A DNA stretch of 64,000 nt from Paenibacillus oenotherae (GCF_019443105.1 NZ_JAHZIJ010000003.1:124001-188000); one strand, 5' to 3'; counted from the first letter of the stretch, positions 26,180 through 34,795 are shown. Made by a program: numbers and translations. The notes: a model not told the origin generated them from the sequence alone.

Positions 26180-27147
26180 GCGCCGCTGAGATCTATTACG
26201 AACCGCTATCCGTACTGGTGTCGCCCGAGGAGGACGGCATGACTGTGCGCAGGGTGCTGGAGCGGCGTCTTGGCGTGTCGCGCAAGCTGCTCTCGCGATT
26301 GAAGCTTACCGAGCAAGGAATTACAGTCAACGAACGACGTGTCTATACATCTGAGCGCGTCCGTCAAGGCGATGTAGTGACGGTCAGGATGGAGCAGGAG
26401 GAATCTGACGATATATTGGCCGAGCAGATGCCGCTTGATATCGTGTTTGAAGATCGCGACCTGCTTATCGTCAATAAGCCGCCAGGCATTGTTGTGCATC
26501 CCACGCATGGACATTACACGGGAACGCTCGCTAACGGGGTTATCTACCATTGGAAGGCAAAAGGGGAAAAGGTGCGGTTCCGGCCCGTCCATCGTCTGGA
26601 TGAGGATACATCCGGGCTCGTAGCAATCGCGAAGAATCCCTATGTCCATCAGCAGCTGTCGGAGCAGCTTCAAAGAGGAGAGATAGACAAGCGGTATTTT
26701 GCCTATGTGTATGGTGCTCCTGAAGCGCAGGCTGGATCGGTTGTCGCGCCTATAGACCGTGATCCGGAGGAACCGCATGTGCGAATCGTAACACCTGGCG
26801 GATATCATTCTGTTACTCATTATGAGACAGAAGCGGTGTACGGCGGAGGCATCGCAGCGAAGGTGAAGCTCAAGCTGGAGACGGGGCGAACGCATCAGAT
26901 CAGAGTTCATATGAAGCATATCGGCTGTCCGCTTATTGGCGACAAGCTCTACGGCTATGCGTTGCAGAACGGCGAAGCCGCCGAGGGCGGATCGCCGCTT
27001 ATGGAGTCAGCGGTTAACCGCCAAGCGCTTCATGCGGCTGTACTGGGACTTACACATCCCATCACACGAGAGACGATGATCTTTGAAGCTTCGCTTCCAG
27101 AAGACCTGCAGCGGCTGGAGAGCTGTCTGCAGCAACAAGGAGGATAA
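26176..27147 (+). CDS. RluA-family pseudouridine synthase
   Basis: 323 residues. An N-terminal S4 RNA-binding domain (~20-75, SRKLLSRLKLTEQGITVNE) is followed by the catalytic domain with HRLDEDTSGLV near residue 140, whose aspartate is the catalytic one. LETGRTHQIRVHMKHIG near residue 240 is the other RluA/RluD signature. It isomerises uridine in 23S rRNA or tRNA. The ATG overlaps the stop of the adenosyltransferase gene by four bases. The exact target site cannot be told; B. subtilis has several paralogues (YlyB, YjbO, YhcT). Confidence 0.92.
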   Translation: MSAAEIYYEPLSVLVSPEEDGMTVRRVLERRLGVSRKLLSRLKLTEQGITVNERRVYTSERVRQGDVVTVRMEQEESDDILAEQMPLDIVFEDRDLLIVNKPPGIVVHPTHGHYTGTLANGVIYHWKAKGEKVRFRPVHRLDEDTSGLVAIAKNPYVHQQLSEQLQRGEIDKRYFAYVYGAPEAQAGSVVAPIDRDPEEPHVRIVTPGGYHSVTHYETEAVYGGGIAAKVKLKLETGRTHQIRVHMKHIGCPLIGDKLYGYALQNGEAAEGGSPLMESAVNRQALHAAVLGLTHPITRETMIFEASLPEDLQRLESCLQQQGG

Positions 27148-27149
27148 CG

Positions 27150-27512
27150 ATGAAAAAGCTAACGATATACGAATATCCCAAGTGCGGCACATGCCGCAGC
27201 GCCGCCAAATCGCTTAAGAGCAAGGGCTATGAGCTGGAATCGCATAATGTGTTCGAGACAGCGCCATCGGCCGATACGCTTGCGAGGATCATCGATCTGA
27301 GCGGACTGGATATTAAGAAGTTTTTTAACACCTCCGGCGAGGTGTATAAGGAAATGAATCTGAAGGACAAGCTTGCAGACCTGTCGGATACGGAGAAGAT
27401 TGCACTGTTGGCATCCAACGGTAGACTGATTAGGCGCCCTGTAGTTACAGACGGGAAGACCGTAACAGTAGGCTATAAAGAGGACGATTATGTCCAGGTA
27501 TGGGGCGATTAA
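27150..27512 (+). CDS. ArsC/Spx-family thioredoxin-fold protein (YusI-like)
   Basis: 120 residues, two bases after the pseudouridine synthase stop, with AGGAGG inside the preceding gene. The thioredoxin fold starts LTIYEYPKCGTCRSAAK with a C-G-T-C pair at residues 12-15, and RLIRRPVV near residue 92 is the typical ArsC/Spx basic motif. The CxxC arrangement is as in Spx, MgsR and YusI. It might be a redox-sensing adaptor or a reductase; true arsenate reductase activity is not implied. It is part of the 25604-29679 run. Confidence 0.85.
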   Translation: MKKLTIYEYPKCGTCRSAAKSLKSKGYELESHNVFETAPSADTLARIIDLSGLDIKKFFNTSGEVYKEMNLKDKLADLSDTEKIALLASNGRLIRRPVVTDGKTVTVGYKEDDYVQVWGD

Positions 27513-27534
27513 TTCTATGGAAGGTGGTTTGACG

Positions 27535-28746
27535 GTGACAACGCGGTCATGGCGTGCGGAGCGGCTGGACAGGCTGGGCTCCTCGATTTTTGCTGATGTA
27601 GCGGAGTGGATGGAAGCGGCCCGCGCGAACGGGCAGGATGTGATCGATCTCAGTATCGGCAGCCCGGATCTTCCGCCATCAGAGCCGATCAGAAGAGCGC
27701 TAAGTGAAGCTGTGCTTCGTGAGGATGCGTATGGCTATCCCGGCTCCAAGGGAACTCCGGCATTCTTGAAGCAAGCGGCAGATTGGCTGCATCATCGTTT
27801 CGGCATAACCATTGATCCTTGCGATGAAATGGTATCATTGATGGGCTCTCAGGATGGGCTGGGCCATCTGGCGCTTGCCTTGTGCAATCCTGGCGATATC
27901 GCGCTTGTGCCCGATCCCGGGTATCCGGTCTATTCAGCAGGACTTGCGCTTGCCGGTATCGAGCCCTATTATATGCCGCTTAGGGCGGAGAATAGCTTTT
28001 TGCCGGATTTCGAGGCTATTCCGGTTGATATTTGGCAGAAGGCCAAATTTATGCTTTTAAACTATCCTAGCAATCCGGTGTCTGCGGTCGCAGATGAGGC
28101 ATTTTATACCAAGGCAATTGCCTTCGCGAAGAGGTATAATGTTCTAATTGTACATGATTTGGCTTACTCCGAGATGGCGTTTGATGGCTACCGTCCACTC
28201 AGCATTTTTCAATTGGAGGGAGCAATTGATACGGCTGTTGAATTTCATTCTCTGTCCAAAAGCTTTAATATGGCTGGCTGCCGAATTGGTTTCCTGGCGG
28301 GCAATAAGGATGCTGTCAGTGCGCTGCGTGAGCTGAAGGCGAACATCGACTATGGCGTGTTTCTGCCTGTGCAGCAAGCGGGTATTGTGGCCCTGCAAGA
28401 GGATATGAAAGTCGGTCGGCAATCTGTGGGGGCGTTATACGAGCGACGCAGGGATGTGCTGCTGGATGCGCTGCGGGAAGAAGGATGGGGAGTGGCGAAG
28501 CCCAAAGCCACGATGTTTATTTGGGCGCCGCTGCCGCCGATGAACTGGGAATTGTCGGAACCATGGAACTCGCGTCGTATTGCCCGGGAAATGTTGAATA
28601 TTGCGGGTGTAGCAGTTGTGCCTGGCGATGCTTTCGGTGCAGAGGGAGAAGGATATGTGCGGATTGCGCTGGTTGAGGATGAGCAGAGATTGCTTGAGGC
28701 GGCACGGCGGATTGGTCGATTTATGCGCGGAGAGCATCTCGTGTAA
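27535..28746 (+). CDS. Class I aminotransferase, LL-diaminopimelate-aminotransferase-like
   Basis: 403 residues from the GTG at 27535, eight bases after GAAGGTGG; earlier in-frame starts either overlap the previous gene or sit on the ribosome site. Fold type I PLP enzyme: IDLSIGSPDLPPSEPI near the N terminus, YPSNPVSA near residue 180, DLAYSEMAF near 210, and the PLP lysine in SLSKSFNMAGCRIGF near 240. The family includes LL-DAP aminotransferases and several enzymes of unknown substrate in Bacillales. It lies in the same tight run as the cobalamin and pseudouridine genes without an obvious pathway link. Confidence 0.85.
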   Translation: MTTRSWRAERLDRLGSSIFADVAEWMEAARANGQDVIDLSIGSPDLPPSEPIRRALSEAVLREDAYGYPGSKGTPAFLKQAADWLHHRFGITIDPCDEMVSLMGSQDGLGHLALALCNPGDIALVPDPGYPVYSAGLALAGIEPYYMPLRAENSFLPDFEAIPVDIWQKAKFMLLNYPSNPVSAVADEAFYTKAIAFAKRYNVLIVHDLAYSEMAFDGYRPLSIFQLEGAIDTAVEFHSLSKSFNMAGCRIGFLAGNKDAVSALRELKANIDYGVFLPVQQAGIVALQEDMKVGRQSVGALYERRRDVLLDALREEGWGVAKPKATMFIWAPLPPMNWELSEPWNSRRIAREMLNIAGVAVVPGDAFGAEGEGYVRIALVEDEQRLLEAARRIGRFMRGEHLV

Positions 28747-28779
28747 GCATATGAACAAATAGTAAAGGGGAACGAGCGA

Positions 28780-29679
28780 ATGGAGCTTCAAATGGAACTG
28801 GAGATGGAGAAGGAGCAAGGGAACAGACTGCTGCTTGTCGATGGTATGGCGCTGTTGTTCCGGGCATTCTTCGCGAATTCTTATGGCGGAAGCGTTCGGC
28901 GTACCAGTACCGGTGTGCCTGTAAATGCGGTGTATGGGTTTGTGAAATATTTTATGGATGCGGTGCAACGATTCCAGCCTACTCATGTCGTCTGCTGTTG
29001 GGATATGGGAAGCCAGACGTTCCGGACGACACAATTCGAGGGTTATAAAGCGAATCGCCCTTCGGCTCCTGAGGATCTTATCCCGCAGTTCGATCTTGTG
29101 AAGGAGGTCGTGGAGAGCTTCGGAGTTCCCAATGTCGGCATTGTCGGGTATGAGGCGGATGATTGTATCGGCACGCTTGCCAAGCGTCATCGCACGGATG
29201 CGCAGGTGTTCGTGCTGTCAGGGGATCATGATCTGCTGCAGCTGGTGGACGATCGGATTACAGTTGTCATTATGAAGAAGGGGCAGGGCAACTATGCCAT
29301 CTATACGCCCCAGTATTTGCTCGAAGAGCGGCAATTAACACCAGCGCAAATCATCTGTGTGAAAGGTTTAATGGGGGATACGAGCGATAATTACCCTGGT
29401 GTTCGCGGGATTGGCGAGAAGACTGCGCACAAGCTTGTACAGGAATTTGGATCGGTAGATGGGATATTATCGAATCTGGACCGTGTATCGAAGACGATAC
29501 GGGCGAAGATTGAAGCAGATCTCGATATGCTTCATCTGTCACGCGAGCTGGCCTGCATCCACTGCGAAGTTCCCGTTGAGCTGGAGTTCAGCACAAGCAA
29601 CTGGTCGGTCAATCGGGCGCAAGTCGTCAGCAAGTTCGAAGAGCTGGAATTCCGCAGCTTGATGGCACTTATTAGTTAA
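28780..29679 (+). CDS. ypcP: 5'-3' exonuclease of the Pol I N-terminal type (YpcP)
   Basis: 299 residues. A stand-alone version of the 5' nuclease domain of DNA polymerase I. Metal-binding acidic residues are seen in LLLVDGMALLFRAFF (~18), WDMGSQTFR (~72), YEADDCIG (~127), SGDHDLLQL (~147) and GLMGDTSDNYPGVRGIG (~195), the last being the H3TH/helix-hairpin-helix segment. It removes RNA primers and flaps at the lagging strand. B. subtilis YpcP (ExoR) is the counterpart. AAAGGGGAACGAG precedes the ATG. It is the last gene of the 25604-29679 run. Confidence 0.92.
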   Translation: MELQMELEMEKEQGNRLLLVDGMALLFRAFFANSYGGSVRRTSTGVPVNAVYGFVKYFMDAVQRFQPTHVVCCWDMGSQTFRTTQFEGYKANRPSAPEDLIPQFDLVKEVVESFGVPNVGIVGYEADDCIGTLAKRHRTDAQVFVLSGDHDLLQLVDDRITVVIMKKGQGNYAIYTPQYLLEERQLTPAQIICVKGLMGDTSDNYPGVRGIGEKTAHKLVQEFGSVDGILSNLDRVSKTIRAKIEADLDMLHLSRELACIHCEVPVELEFSTSNWSVNRAQVVSKFEELEFRSLMALIS

Positions 29680-29748
29680 TTGTTATATTGCTGCAAAGAA
29701 GGGGCTGTCCGAAAGTCCAATAACGAATGTGTCAGTCCCAAATGATGT

Positions 29749-29800
29749 AAAAAGATGCCTCCTAACCATTAAAAAATGGGACTGGAAGCATCTTTTTTTG
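29749..29800 (+). terminator. Terminator-like stem-loop after ypcP
   Basis: AAAGATGC and GCATCTTT pair, with an inner AACCATT/AATGG pairing, and a run of seven T follows. It sits just inside the inverted-repeat element and would end the five-gene transcript. Confidence 0.7.
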
Positions 29801-29958
29801 TATATGGGGGGGATTAGCGGGACTCTGCAATCATCACTTTCTGGACAGCTCTAGTAGTTCTCTTCCCCACGATAACCTGCATCGGCTGGGAGGTTCTCTA
29901 GCGCTTGCCTTTCCCCTTCTCCATGTGTGGTTTGACGGTAGAGTGACGGAGTAAGAAG

Positions 29959-30140
29959 CCTGCGAATGTGCATGAATTTCGGTTACAAGATGCCATAATG
30001 GTAGAATGCCTGCGATCAGGCATGAATTTGAGACAAAATCCGCCGATAAGGGGAATCTAAGGTAAAATACCTGCACTCTGGCAGGCATTTTACCTTCATG
30101 GGGGCATAAATGTGAAAAAACCTGCCGTTTCGCATGTTTT
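29959..30140 (-). repeat. Four-dyad dispersed element, copy C
   Basis: Dyads start at 29959, 30009, 30070 and 30121 (spacings 50, 61 and 51). It is in the opposite orientation to copies A and B. It shares with copy E an extended flank that includes GCGTTTGAATGACGGAT (near 30178 and 48498). Confidence 0.85.
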
Positions 30141-30469
30141 GCCAAGCTTAGCTCGTATCTCGTATCTCGCTTGTCTCGGCGTTTGAATGACGGATCATCC
30201 TCTGGCGAGGAGTACGTCAACAATCCCATGATTGCAGACATTCTACATCGTACAGCTTCTTAAAGCGGGGCTGAGATTTCCAAAAAGGACTTTCGGAACA
30301 GCACCTTTTTTATTATACGGGTGGCGGAATCTATCAAATAGACAATGAACGCATAGAATGAAATCAACTCATTGAATGGTCCGATTAGAACATCTGTTTG
30401 CGAGGAAAAACCTCCCATATTGTCGAAATGGGGATTGATAGACCTGTTTTTAATAGGAGGAGCGATGAA

Positions 30470-30811
30470 ATGTCGGAAATTAATGATTTTAAGAGACTAA
30501 CTATCCACAAACTTGATCATTTACTTACGGAATTAAATGCAGTATACGACGAACGTTATACGGTTGTTGTACTCACAAATTTCGGGTATGTCCGAGGTAG
30601 ATATCACGACATAATGAATACAAAGGCATCAGAACTTGCTAAATCAGTTAAGCTTACTGAAATTGACAATCCGCCAGCGATCCTTCTAAAAGATGTAGAA
30701 ATAAGAGCTTTCGCCAATGGAGCGTTTTACTCTATACACGAGGAAATGGTGTTATTCACTGATCAAATTGTCGGTATAAAAATTTCCGATCATAAAGGCA
30801 ATATTTTCTAG
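30470..30811 (+). CDS. AT-rich orphan protein, 113 aa
   Basis: 113 residues from ATG 30470, nine bases after AGGAGGAG. It starts MSEINDFKRLTIHKLDHLL, has an alpha/beta composition and no membrane helix or signal. I do not recognise it. The middle (VVVLTNFGYVRGRYHDI) reads like small beta-barrel strands. The codon use and base composition are clearly more AT-rich than its neighbours (roughly 40% GC by eye), and the gene sits between a decayed element and a frameshifted gene, so recent acquisition is likely. Confidence 0.6.
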   Translation: MSEINDFKRLTIHKLDHLLTELNAVYDERYTVVVLTNFGYVRGRYHDIMNTKASELAKSVKLTEIDNPPAILLKDVEIRAFANGAFYSIHEEMVLFTDQIVGIKISDHKGNIF

Positions 30812-30868
30812 CCAGAGTTGCTCTCACATACATTGACAACCCCGATATGCGGATCATTGACCGAACGT

Positions 30869-31518
30869 TTATGTCAGCTCTACCAGCAGTGGCCCGAAGG
30901 TCTCTTCGCGGCCTTGGTGCTCAAGCAGCAGCTCGAAGCAGTCACCGGTTGCGACAGGGCCAACACCTGCTGGTGTGCCTGTATAGATCACATCACCCGC
31001 ACCGAGCCCCAGTCGCGAGCCAATATATAATCTACCAACTGCTGGAGTGCAAACAGCATATCTTTCGGAGATCCTTTTTGTACAATATCGCCATTCTTGA
31101 TCAGAGCGAATTGAAGCTGCTGAAAGCTTGCACTTCCGGCAAAAGGACGAAACTCGGTCAGCACAGCGGATCCGATGAAGCCTTTGGCGAGCAGCCAAGG
31201 CTGCGCCTTGTCCTTGAGCTTGGTTTGCACATCTCTTGCGGTCCAGTCAATGCCTAGCGCGATGCCGTCGATTAATTCATCAAGCGGCATACCCGGTTGA
31301 TAGGATTTGGCAATTCGGACAACGACCTCAATCTCGTAATGGATTTCACCAATGCTGCCGGGCAAGTGCAGCTTGCCTGCTGCCGGATGCAGTGCATGGG
31401 TTGGTTTGCCGAATAGGATAGGCTCCTTGGGCGCTTCATTGCCTAACTCCTTCGCATGCAAGGCATAGTTGCGTCCGACACAATAAATATTGCGAATAGC
31501 TTCAAACGATTGCGGCAT
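30869..31518 (-). pseudogene. Fumarylacetoacetate hydrolase family gene, frameshifted
   Basis: The first frame (31518 down to 30988) gives 176 residues starting [20 protein letters not shown] with the metal-binding [13 protein letters not shown] segment. At about 31025 the frame is lost: after QQLVDYI it runs into [11 protein letters not shown] and a stop. The remaining family sequence ([20 protein letters not shown], to the end GPLLVELT) continues in another frame to 30869. The break falls in an alternating TA tract (TTATATATTGG); removing two bases restores one frame of about 216 residues. Intact homologues hydrolyse or decarboxylate small diketo acids (FAHD1/YcgM type). GGAGGG precedes the ATG. 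A sequencing error is an alternative to a real mutation. Confidence 0.8.
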
Positions 31519-31709
31519 GGGTCAGCCCTCCGTTATTTTAAGTATGATCACCTCCATTAAGAGTATCGGATTACGCAATCATTTTCCACTTAGGTGCTAT
31601 CAGCTTCTCCATTACAGTTGTGAAGATATGATGAAAGTATTAAAATTTCAGGCTCATTGTCCGAAAACATAACAATATAGGTCCAACAGCTGGGATAAGG
31701 AGAAGGGGA

Positions 31710-33101
31710 ATGGGTACAATGAACCTGAAAATGATGGCTTTAAGCGCAGTATTGATTGCTGCAGTAGCAGGAACAACGGTGGGGGCAGAAGCTCTTTCCC
31801 CAAGAGGAGCGACCGGCTATGCCGAATCAGCGGCGCAGAAGGAGAAGGTGACGCTGACCTATCCTAAATCGAGTATAGAGCTGACGCTGGGATCGCGGCT
31901 TTCCATTGATCATAAGCTGGTGAAATCTGCGCCGGTGGACGTACAATACGCGGTGGGCAATCCGGGCATTGTGAAGGTGAACCGCCAAGGCGTGCTGCTG
32001 CCTGTTGCTGCCGGCACAACGACGGTGACGATTACCGTCTCTTCAACGAACTATACCGGTCAGCTCAAGCTGCCTGTTACGATATCAGCGGCCAAGCCTG
32101 CCACAGGCCAAGCGAAGCCAGCCTACGAGGTTCGCAAAGTGAAAGCAGGAGGCAGAACATTCGCTGTCAATACAGTGACGATTCCAAAAGGAACGCCGGT
32201 CACAATCGGAGTCGGTGATCGAACAGTAGGCGCGACGCAGACGCTTGCCGGAATTGCCAAAGCATATAATGCCGATGTTGCGATTAACGGCACCTTCTTC
32301 GAGGCTTATGGCGGAGCGCCTGATCCTTACGGCAACTTGATTATCGACGGGGCCGCTGAGCACATGGGAAATCTGGGTACGACCATTGGATTCAAATGGG
32401 ATGGAAGTGCTGTCATGGATTCCTTGCGGCTCAAGGTTTATGGAGAGGTGGAGGGAAGCCGGGGCACGCGCAGCTGGTATGCTTATTTTATTAATCGTAA
32501 ACCAACCTCAGGCACGGCAGCAACTTTATTCACACCCAAACGGGGAGCAAAGCTGGGCTTTGCAGCTGAAAAAGCAATCATTGTGCAGAACGGAATCGTC
32601 AAACGCATCGCCAGCAATGAGAATGCCGCGATTCCCAAGGATGGGTATGTACTTGTCTATATGGGAGCTGAGAACGGCCAGGCGAGCCGCTTTGAGGTTG
32701 GCGATAAAGTATCTTATGAGGTCGAGTATACAGACATTGACGGCAATAAGCTGGATTGGAGCGGGGTCCATACGGCTATCGGAGCTGGGCCAAGACTTGT
32801 AAAGGATGGCAAAGCTGCGGTGAACGCGGCTGTAGAGGGATTTCGTGATCCGAAAATATTGACCGGAGGCGGAGCTCGGAGCGGCATTGCTATTCTCAAG
32901 GATGGATCTGTGATGATTGCAACGGTATCCGGGGCAACAATGCAGCAATGGGCGCAGGTAATGGCTTCACTGGGTGCGCAGCATGCCATGAACCTGGATG
33001 GAGGGGCATCATCGGGTCTGTGGTATAAGGGGAAAACGATCACCTCGCCAGGGCGCGAGCTTAGCAATGCTTTATTGTTTGGCGAACGATTGAAATGGTA
33101 G
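31710..33101 (+). CDS. Secreted phosphodiester glycosidase family protein
   Basis: 463 residues. A signal peptide covers ~1-26. Residues ~45-130 form a BIG2-like beta domain (LTYPKSSIELTLGSRLSI). From about residue 150 comes the NAGPA/DUF2233 domain with INGTFFEAYGGAPDPYGNL near 195 and MNLDGGASSGLWYKG near 430, both typical of the family. It probably removes GlcNAc-phosphodiester or related groups from envelope polymers outside the cell. AAGGAGAAGGGGA precedes the ATG at 31710; a second ATG nine bases on is also possible. It is a single gene, and the terminator region downstream is unclear. Confidence 0.83.
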   Translation: MGTMNLKMMALSAVLIAAVAGTTVGAEALSPRGATGYAESAAQKEKVTLTYPKSSIELTLGSRLSIDHKLVKSAPVDVQYAVGNPGIVKVNRQGVLLPVAAGTTTVTITVSSTNYTGQLKLPVTISAAKPATGQAKPAYEVRKVKAGGRTFAVNTVTIPKGTPVTIGVGDRTVGATQTLAGIAKAYNADVAINGTFFEAYGGAPDPYGNLIIDGAAEHMGNLGTTIGFKWDGSAVMDSLRLKVYGEVEGSRGTRSWYAYFINRKPTSGTAATLFTPKRGAKLGFAAEKAIIVQNGIVKRIASNENAAIPKDGYVLVYMGAENGQASRFEVGDKVSYEVEYTDIDGNKLDWSGVHTAIGAGPRLVKDGKAAVNAAVEGFRDPKILTGGGARSGIAILKDGSVMIATVSGATMQQWAQVMASLGAQHAMNLDGGASSGLWYKGKTITSPGRELSNALLFGERLKW

Positions 33102-33314
33102 GGACAACGCGCTGATGTTGCGGAATTGGAAGCTTCGGAAGATGACCCGTGTTGAAGGAGGGGACTGGCCTGACTTCATAGGTCGATAGCCCCTGCCTGC
33201 ATCTCCCAGCCCGGCGTAGCGCATTGATGGTAGTCCGCTATAGCAGAGCATTGACGGCGGTCGACCGCTGTTGAGCAGCGCGGAGTAGAGTGTAGTAAAA
33301 GTAGATCGTAGTAA

Positions 33315-33464
33315 GTGTGGAGTGTAGTAAGAGTAGAGTGTAGTAAGTGTAGAGAGTGTAGTACGTGTGGAGTGTAGTAAGGGTAGAGTGTAGTAAGTGT
33401 AGAGAGTGTAGCAAGTGTGGAGTGTAGTAAGGGTAGAGTGTAGTAAGTGCAGATTAGTGTAGTG
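33315..33464 (+). repeat. Three 50-bp tandem units in a GTAGT-rich low-complexity tract
   Basis: Units starting GTGTGGAGTGTAGTAAG begin at 33315, 33365 and 33415. Each is itself made of GAGTGTAGTAAG-like pieces, and related pieces extend from about 33285 to 33480. The tract lies in the 740-base gap after the glycosidase gene, followed by four-dyad copy D and a minus-strand terminator. Confidence 0.85.
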
Positions 33465-33521
33465 CTGAACTGTGCAGTGCAGTGCAGCGAAGTGCAGTGT
33501 AAATTAGAGTAAAGTATGAAT

Positions 33522-33705
33522 CCTGCGAAAGTGCATGAATGCTGGTTAAAAGCACCAGTATGGGGTGAAATGCCTGCGTTAGCGCAGAAATAGTAGGCAG
33601 AATGGGCCGACTTGACGCGATTATGGCGAAATGCCTGCTCTGTGGCAGGCATTTCGCTCTAAGCAGGTCGAAACGAGGGGAAAAACTGCTTTTGCGCAGG
33701 CATAT
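33522..33705 (-). repeat. Four-dyad dispersed element, copy D
   Basis: Dyads start at 33522, 33573, 33634 and 33685 (spacings 51, 61 and 51). Only the third is perfect (CCTGCTCTGTGGCAGG); the others have one or more mismatches. It has the same orientation as copies C and E. Confidence 0.8.
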
Positions 33706-33727
33706 TCGTCATTCACACAAGCGCCCC

Positions 33728-33775
33728 AAAAAAGTGAAGCCTCCACTCTGATTTGACCAGTGTGGGGCTTCTTCA
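33728..33775 (-). terminator. Intrinsic terminator of the 33842-34120 gene
   Basis: On the minus strand GAAGCCCCACACTGG pairs with the AGTGGAGGCTTC arm and TTTTTT follows after AC. Confidence 0.7.
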
Positions 33776-33841
33776 TTAGTTTTTGGGCTGCTTGATTCGG
33801 GGCGAATCCTTTCGGGCAGCCCTCCAGTATGTGCTAATCGC

Positions 33842-34120
33842 TTATGGTTCATCCATCACTTCCGGAATGGCATTGCCATATCCGCTATCGCCGGGATATT
33901 GGCGTTCCATGCCGGCATGCAGCTCCCGGTTCTCGTAATCGAATCGGTTCGGCGGCCGCTGATCAATTCTCCACGGTTTGCTTTTGCCCAGAGACAGAGC
34001 CGGGATGTCCGACCCATAGGGGCCTTCAGGGAATTCCTCGGCTGTGAGGTCGTTGCGCTGGGATTCAACCGTCGACAGATCGGTGTAAGGCTGGCGGTTC
34101 TCGTCAATGAAACGGCTCAT
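33842..34120 (-). CDS. Small hypothetical protein, 92 aa
   Basis: 92 residues from the ATG at 34120, which has AGGAGG eight bases upstream. The chain is hydrophilic, rich in P, N, E and R, with GKSKPWRIDQRPPNRFDYEN in the middle and PGDSGYGNAIPEV near the end, and has no membrane helix. It is reminiscent of DUF3905 proteins of Bacillales, but that is a recollection with low certainty. It has its own terminator downstream. No function is proposed. Confidence 0.65.
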   Translation of the reverse strand: MSRFIDENRQPYTDLSTVESQRNDLTAEEFPEGPYGSDIPALSLGKSKPWRIDQRPPNRFDYENRELHAGMERQYPGDSGYGNAIPEVMDEP

Positions 34121-34170
34121 GGTGAATTCCTCCTGTAGCAGCATTCAATTACTGTTACAGTTTGCCCCGA

Positions 34171-34467
34171 TTAATCGGTAAAATTCACCGTTCCAACCAC
34201 GAGACTCAAAAACTCGCTTAATTCAGCAGCTTCTTCCTCCGTAAGTTTGAAAGTATATTCGATATACCCCTCTTCTTCCAGATCATCAGGGCCGATGATC
34301 GCGGTGCGGCCATTCTGAAGGTCGGCTACAAGCACCTTGCCATAGAAGCGGCTTGTGGAAGTGATCGCCAAATCAAATCTCTTGTAGCTTGGAGTAATAA
34401 AGGTGACAAAACGTGTAGAAGTATTCTCGGTTGAATCGGACATAAAATCATAATCGGGCAGCAGCAT
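34171..34467 (-). CDS. Small cytosolic protein, DUF3055-like
   Basis: 98 residues from the ATG at 34467, nine bases after AAGGAGG; a longer frame start at 34512 has no site. Recognisable stretches are RFDLAITSTSRFYGKVLV and GRTAIIGPDDLEEEGYIEY, which fit the DUF3055 family of Bacillales as I remember it. The C terminus is an amphipathic helix (EEEAAELSEFLSLVV). No signal or membrane segment is present. Function is unknown. It lies 50 bases upstream of the 33842 gene on the same strand and may be co-transcribed with it. Confidence 0.65.
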   Translation of the reverse strand: MLLPDYDFMSDSTENTSTRFVTFITPSYKRFDLAITSTSRFYGKVLVADLQNGRTAIIGPDDLEEEGYIEYTFKLTEEEAAELSEFLSLVVGTVNFTD

Positions 34468-34622
34468 TGTGCGGTTTCCTCCTTCATTTCCTGAACCAGA
34501 TAGCATATTCACGCGCTTCGCATGTTCGTACTATCATAGCATTCCGCCGCGATAAGGAGCAACCGGCAGCGGTATTTCTGCTGCTGATTCTCTCTGCTCC
34601 AAGGGACGATGAATTCCTCCTA

Positions 34623-34652
34623 TTGCCAAGTTGTACAGGGTTATGCTAAGAT
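34623..34652 (+). promoter_or_regulatory. Candidate sigma-A promoter upstream of a terminator
   Basis: TTGCCA (34623-34628), 18 bases, then TAAGAT (34647-34652) preceded by TGC, an extended -10. The expected transcript would start near 34660 and meet the terminator at 34682-34726. Confidence 0.4.
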
Positions 34653-34681
34653 TACAGCAATCGAATCGCTTGAACGGGAGG

Positions 34682-34726
34682 AAGCACCTCTCTGGCCTAT
34701 TTAAGGCTGGGGAGGTGCTTTTTTGC
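34682..34726 (+). terminator. Intrinsic terminator inside the leader of the HRDC gene
   Basis: AAGCACCTCTCTGGCC pairs with GGCTGGGGAGGTGCTT (with G-U pairs) and TTTT follows. On the minus strand there is no T-run, so it acts only on plus-strand transcripts. No plus-strand gene lies immediately upstream, since the neighbour at 34467 is transcribed away. Confidence 0.75.
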
Positions 34727-34795
34727 ATGTGCTGCTTTCCTTCTCTCTTCGTTCAGCTAATAAGATTAATATTCAATCATGATGGAGGTATGGGT

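Larger units (their letters stand above)
29699..30308. mobile_element. Decayed non-coding element with terminal inverted repeats
   Basis: The left end AAGGGGCTGTCCGAAAGTCC (29699-29718) is matched in inverted orientation at 30287-30308 (GGACTTTCGG, one inserted A, ACAGC, then CACCTT). A stem-loop lies just inside the left end (29749-29800), and copy C of the four-dyad element lies inside. No transposase frame is present. The ends resemble those of IS1182-like elements (GGGGCTGTCC), which is a recollection and not a search. This accounts for most of the 790-base gap between ypcP and the 30470 gene. A related 165-bp element is at 48535. Confidence 0.55.

Noticed and set aside
33285-33480. CRISPR array
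   Set aside because: Units are contiguous 50-bp tandem copies without spacers or cas genes.
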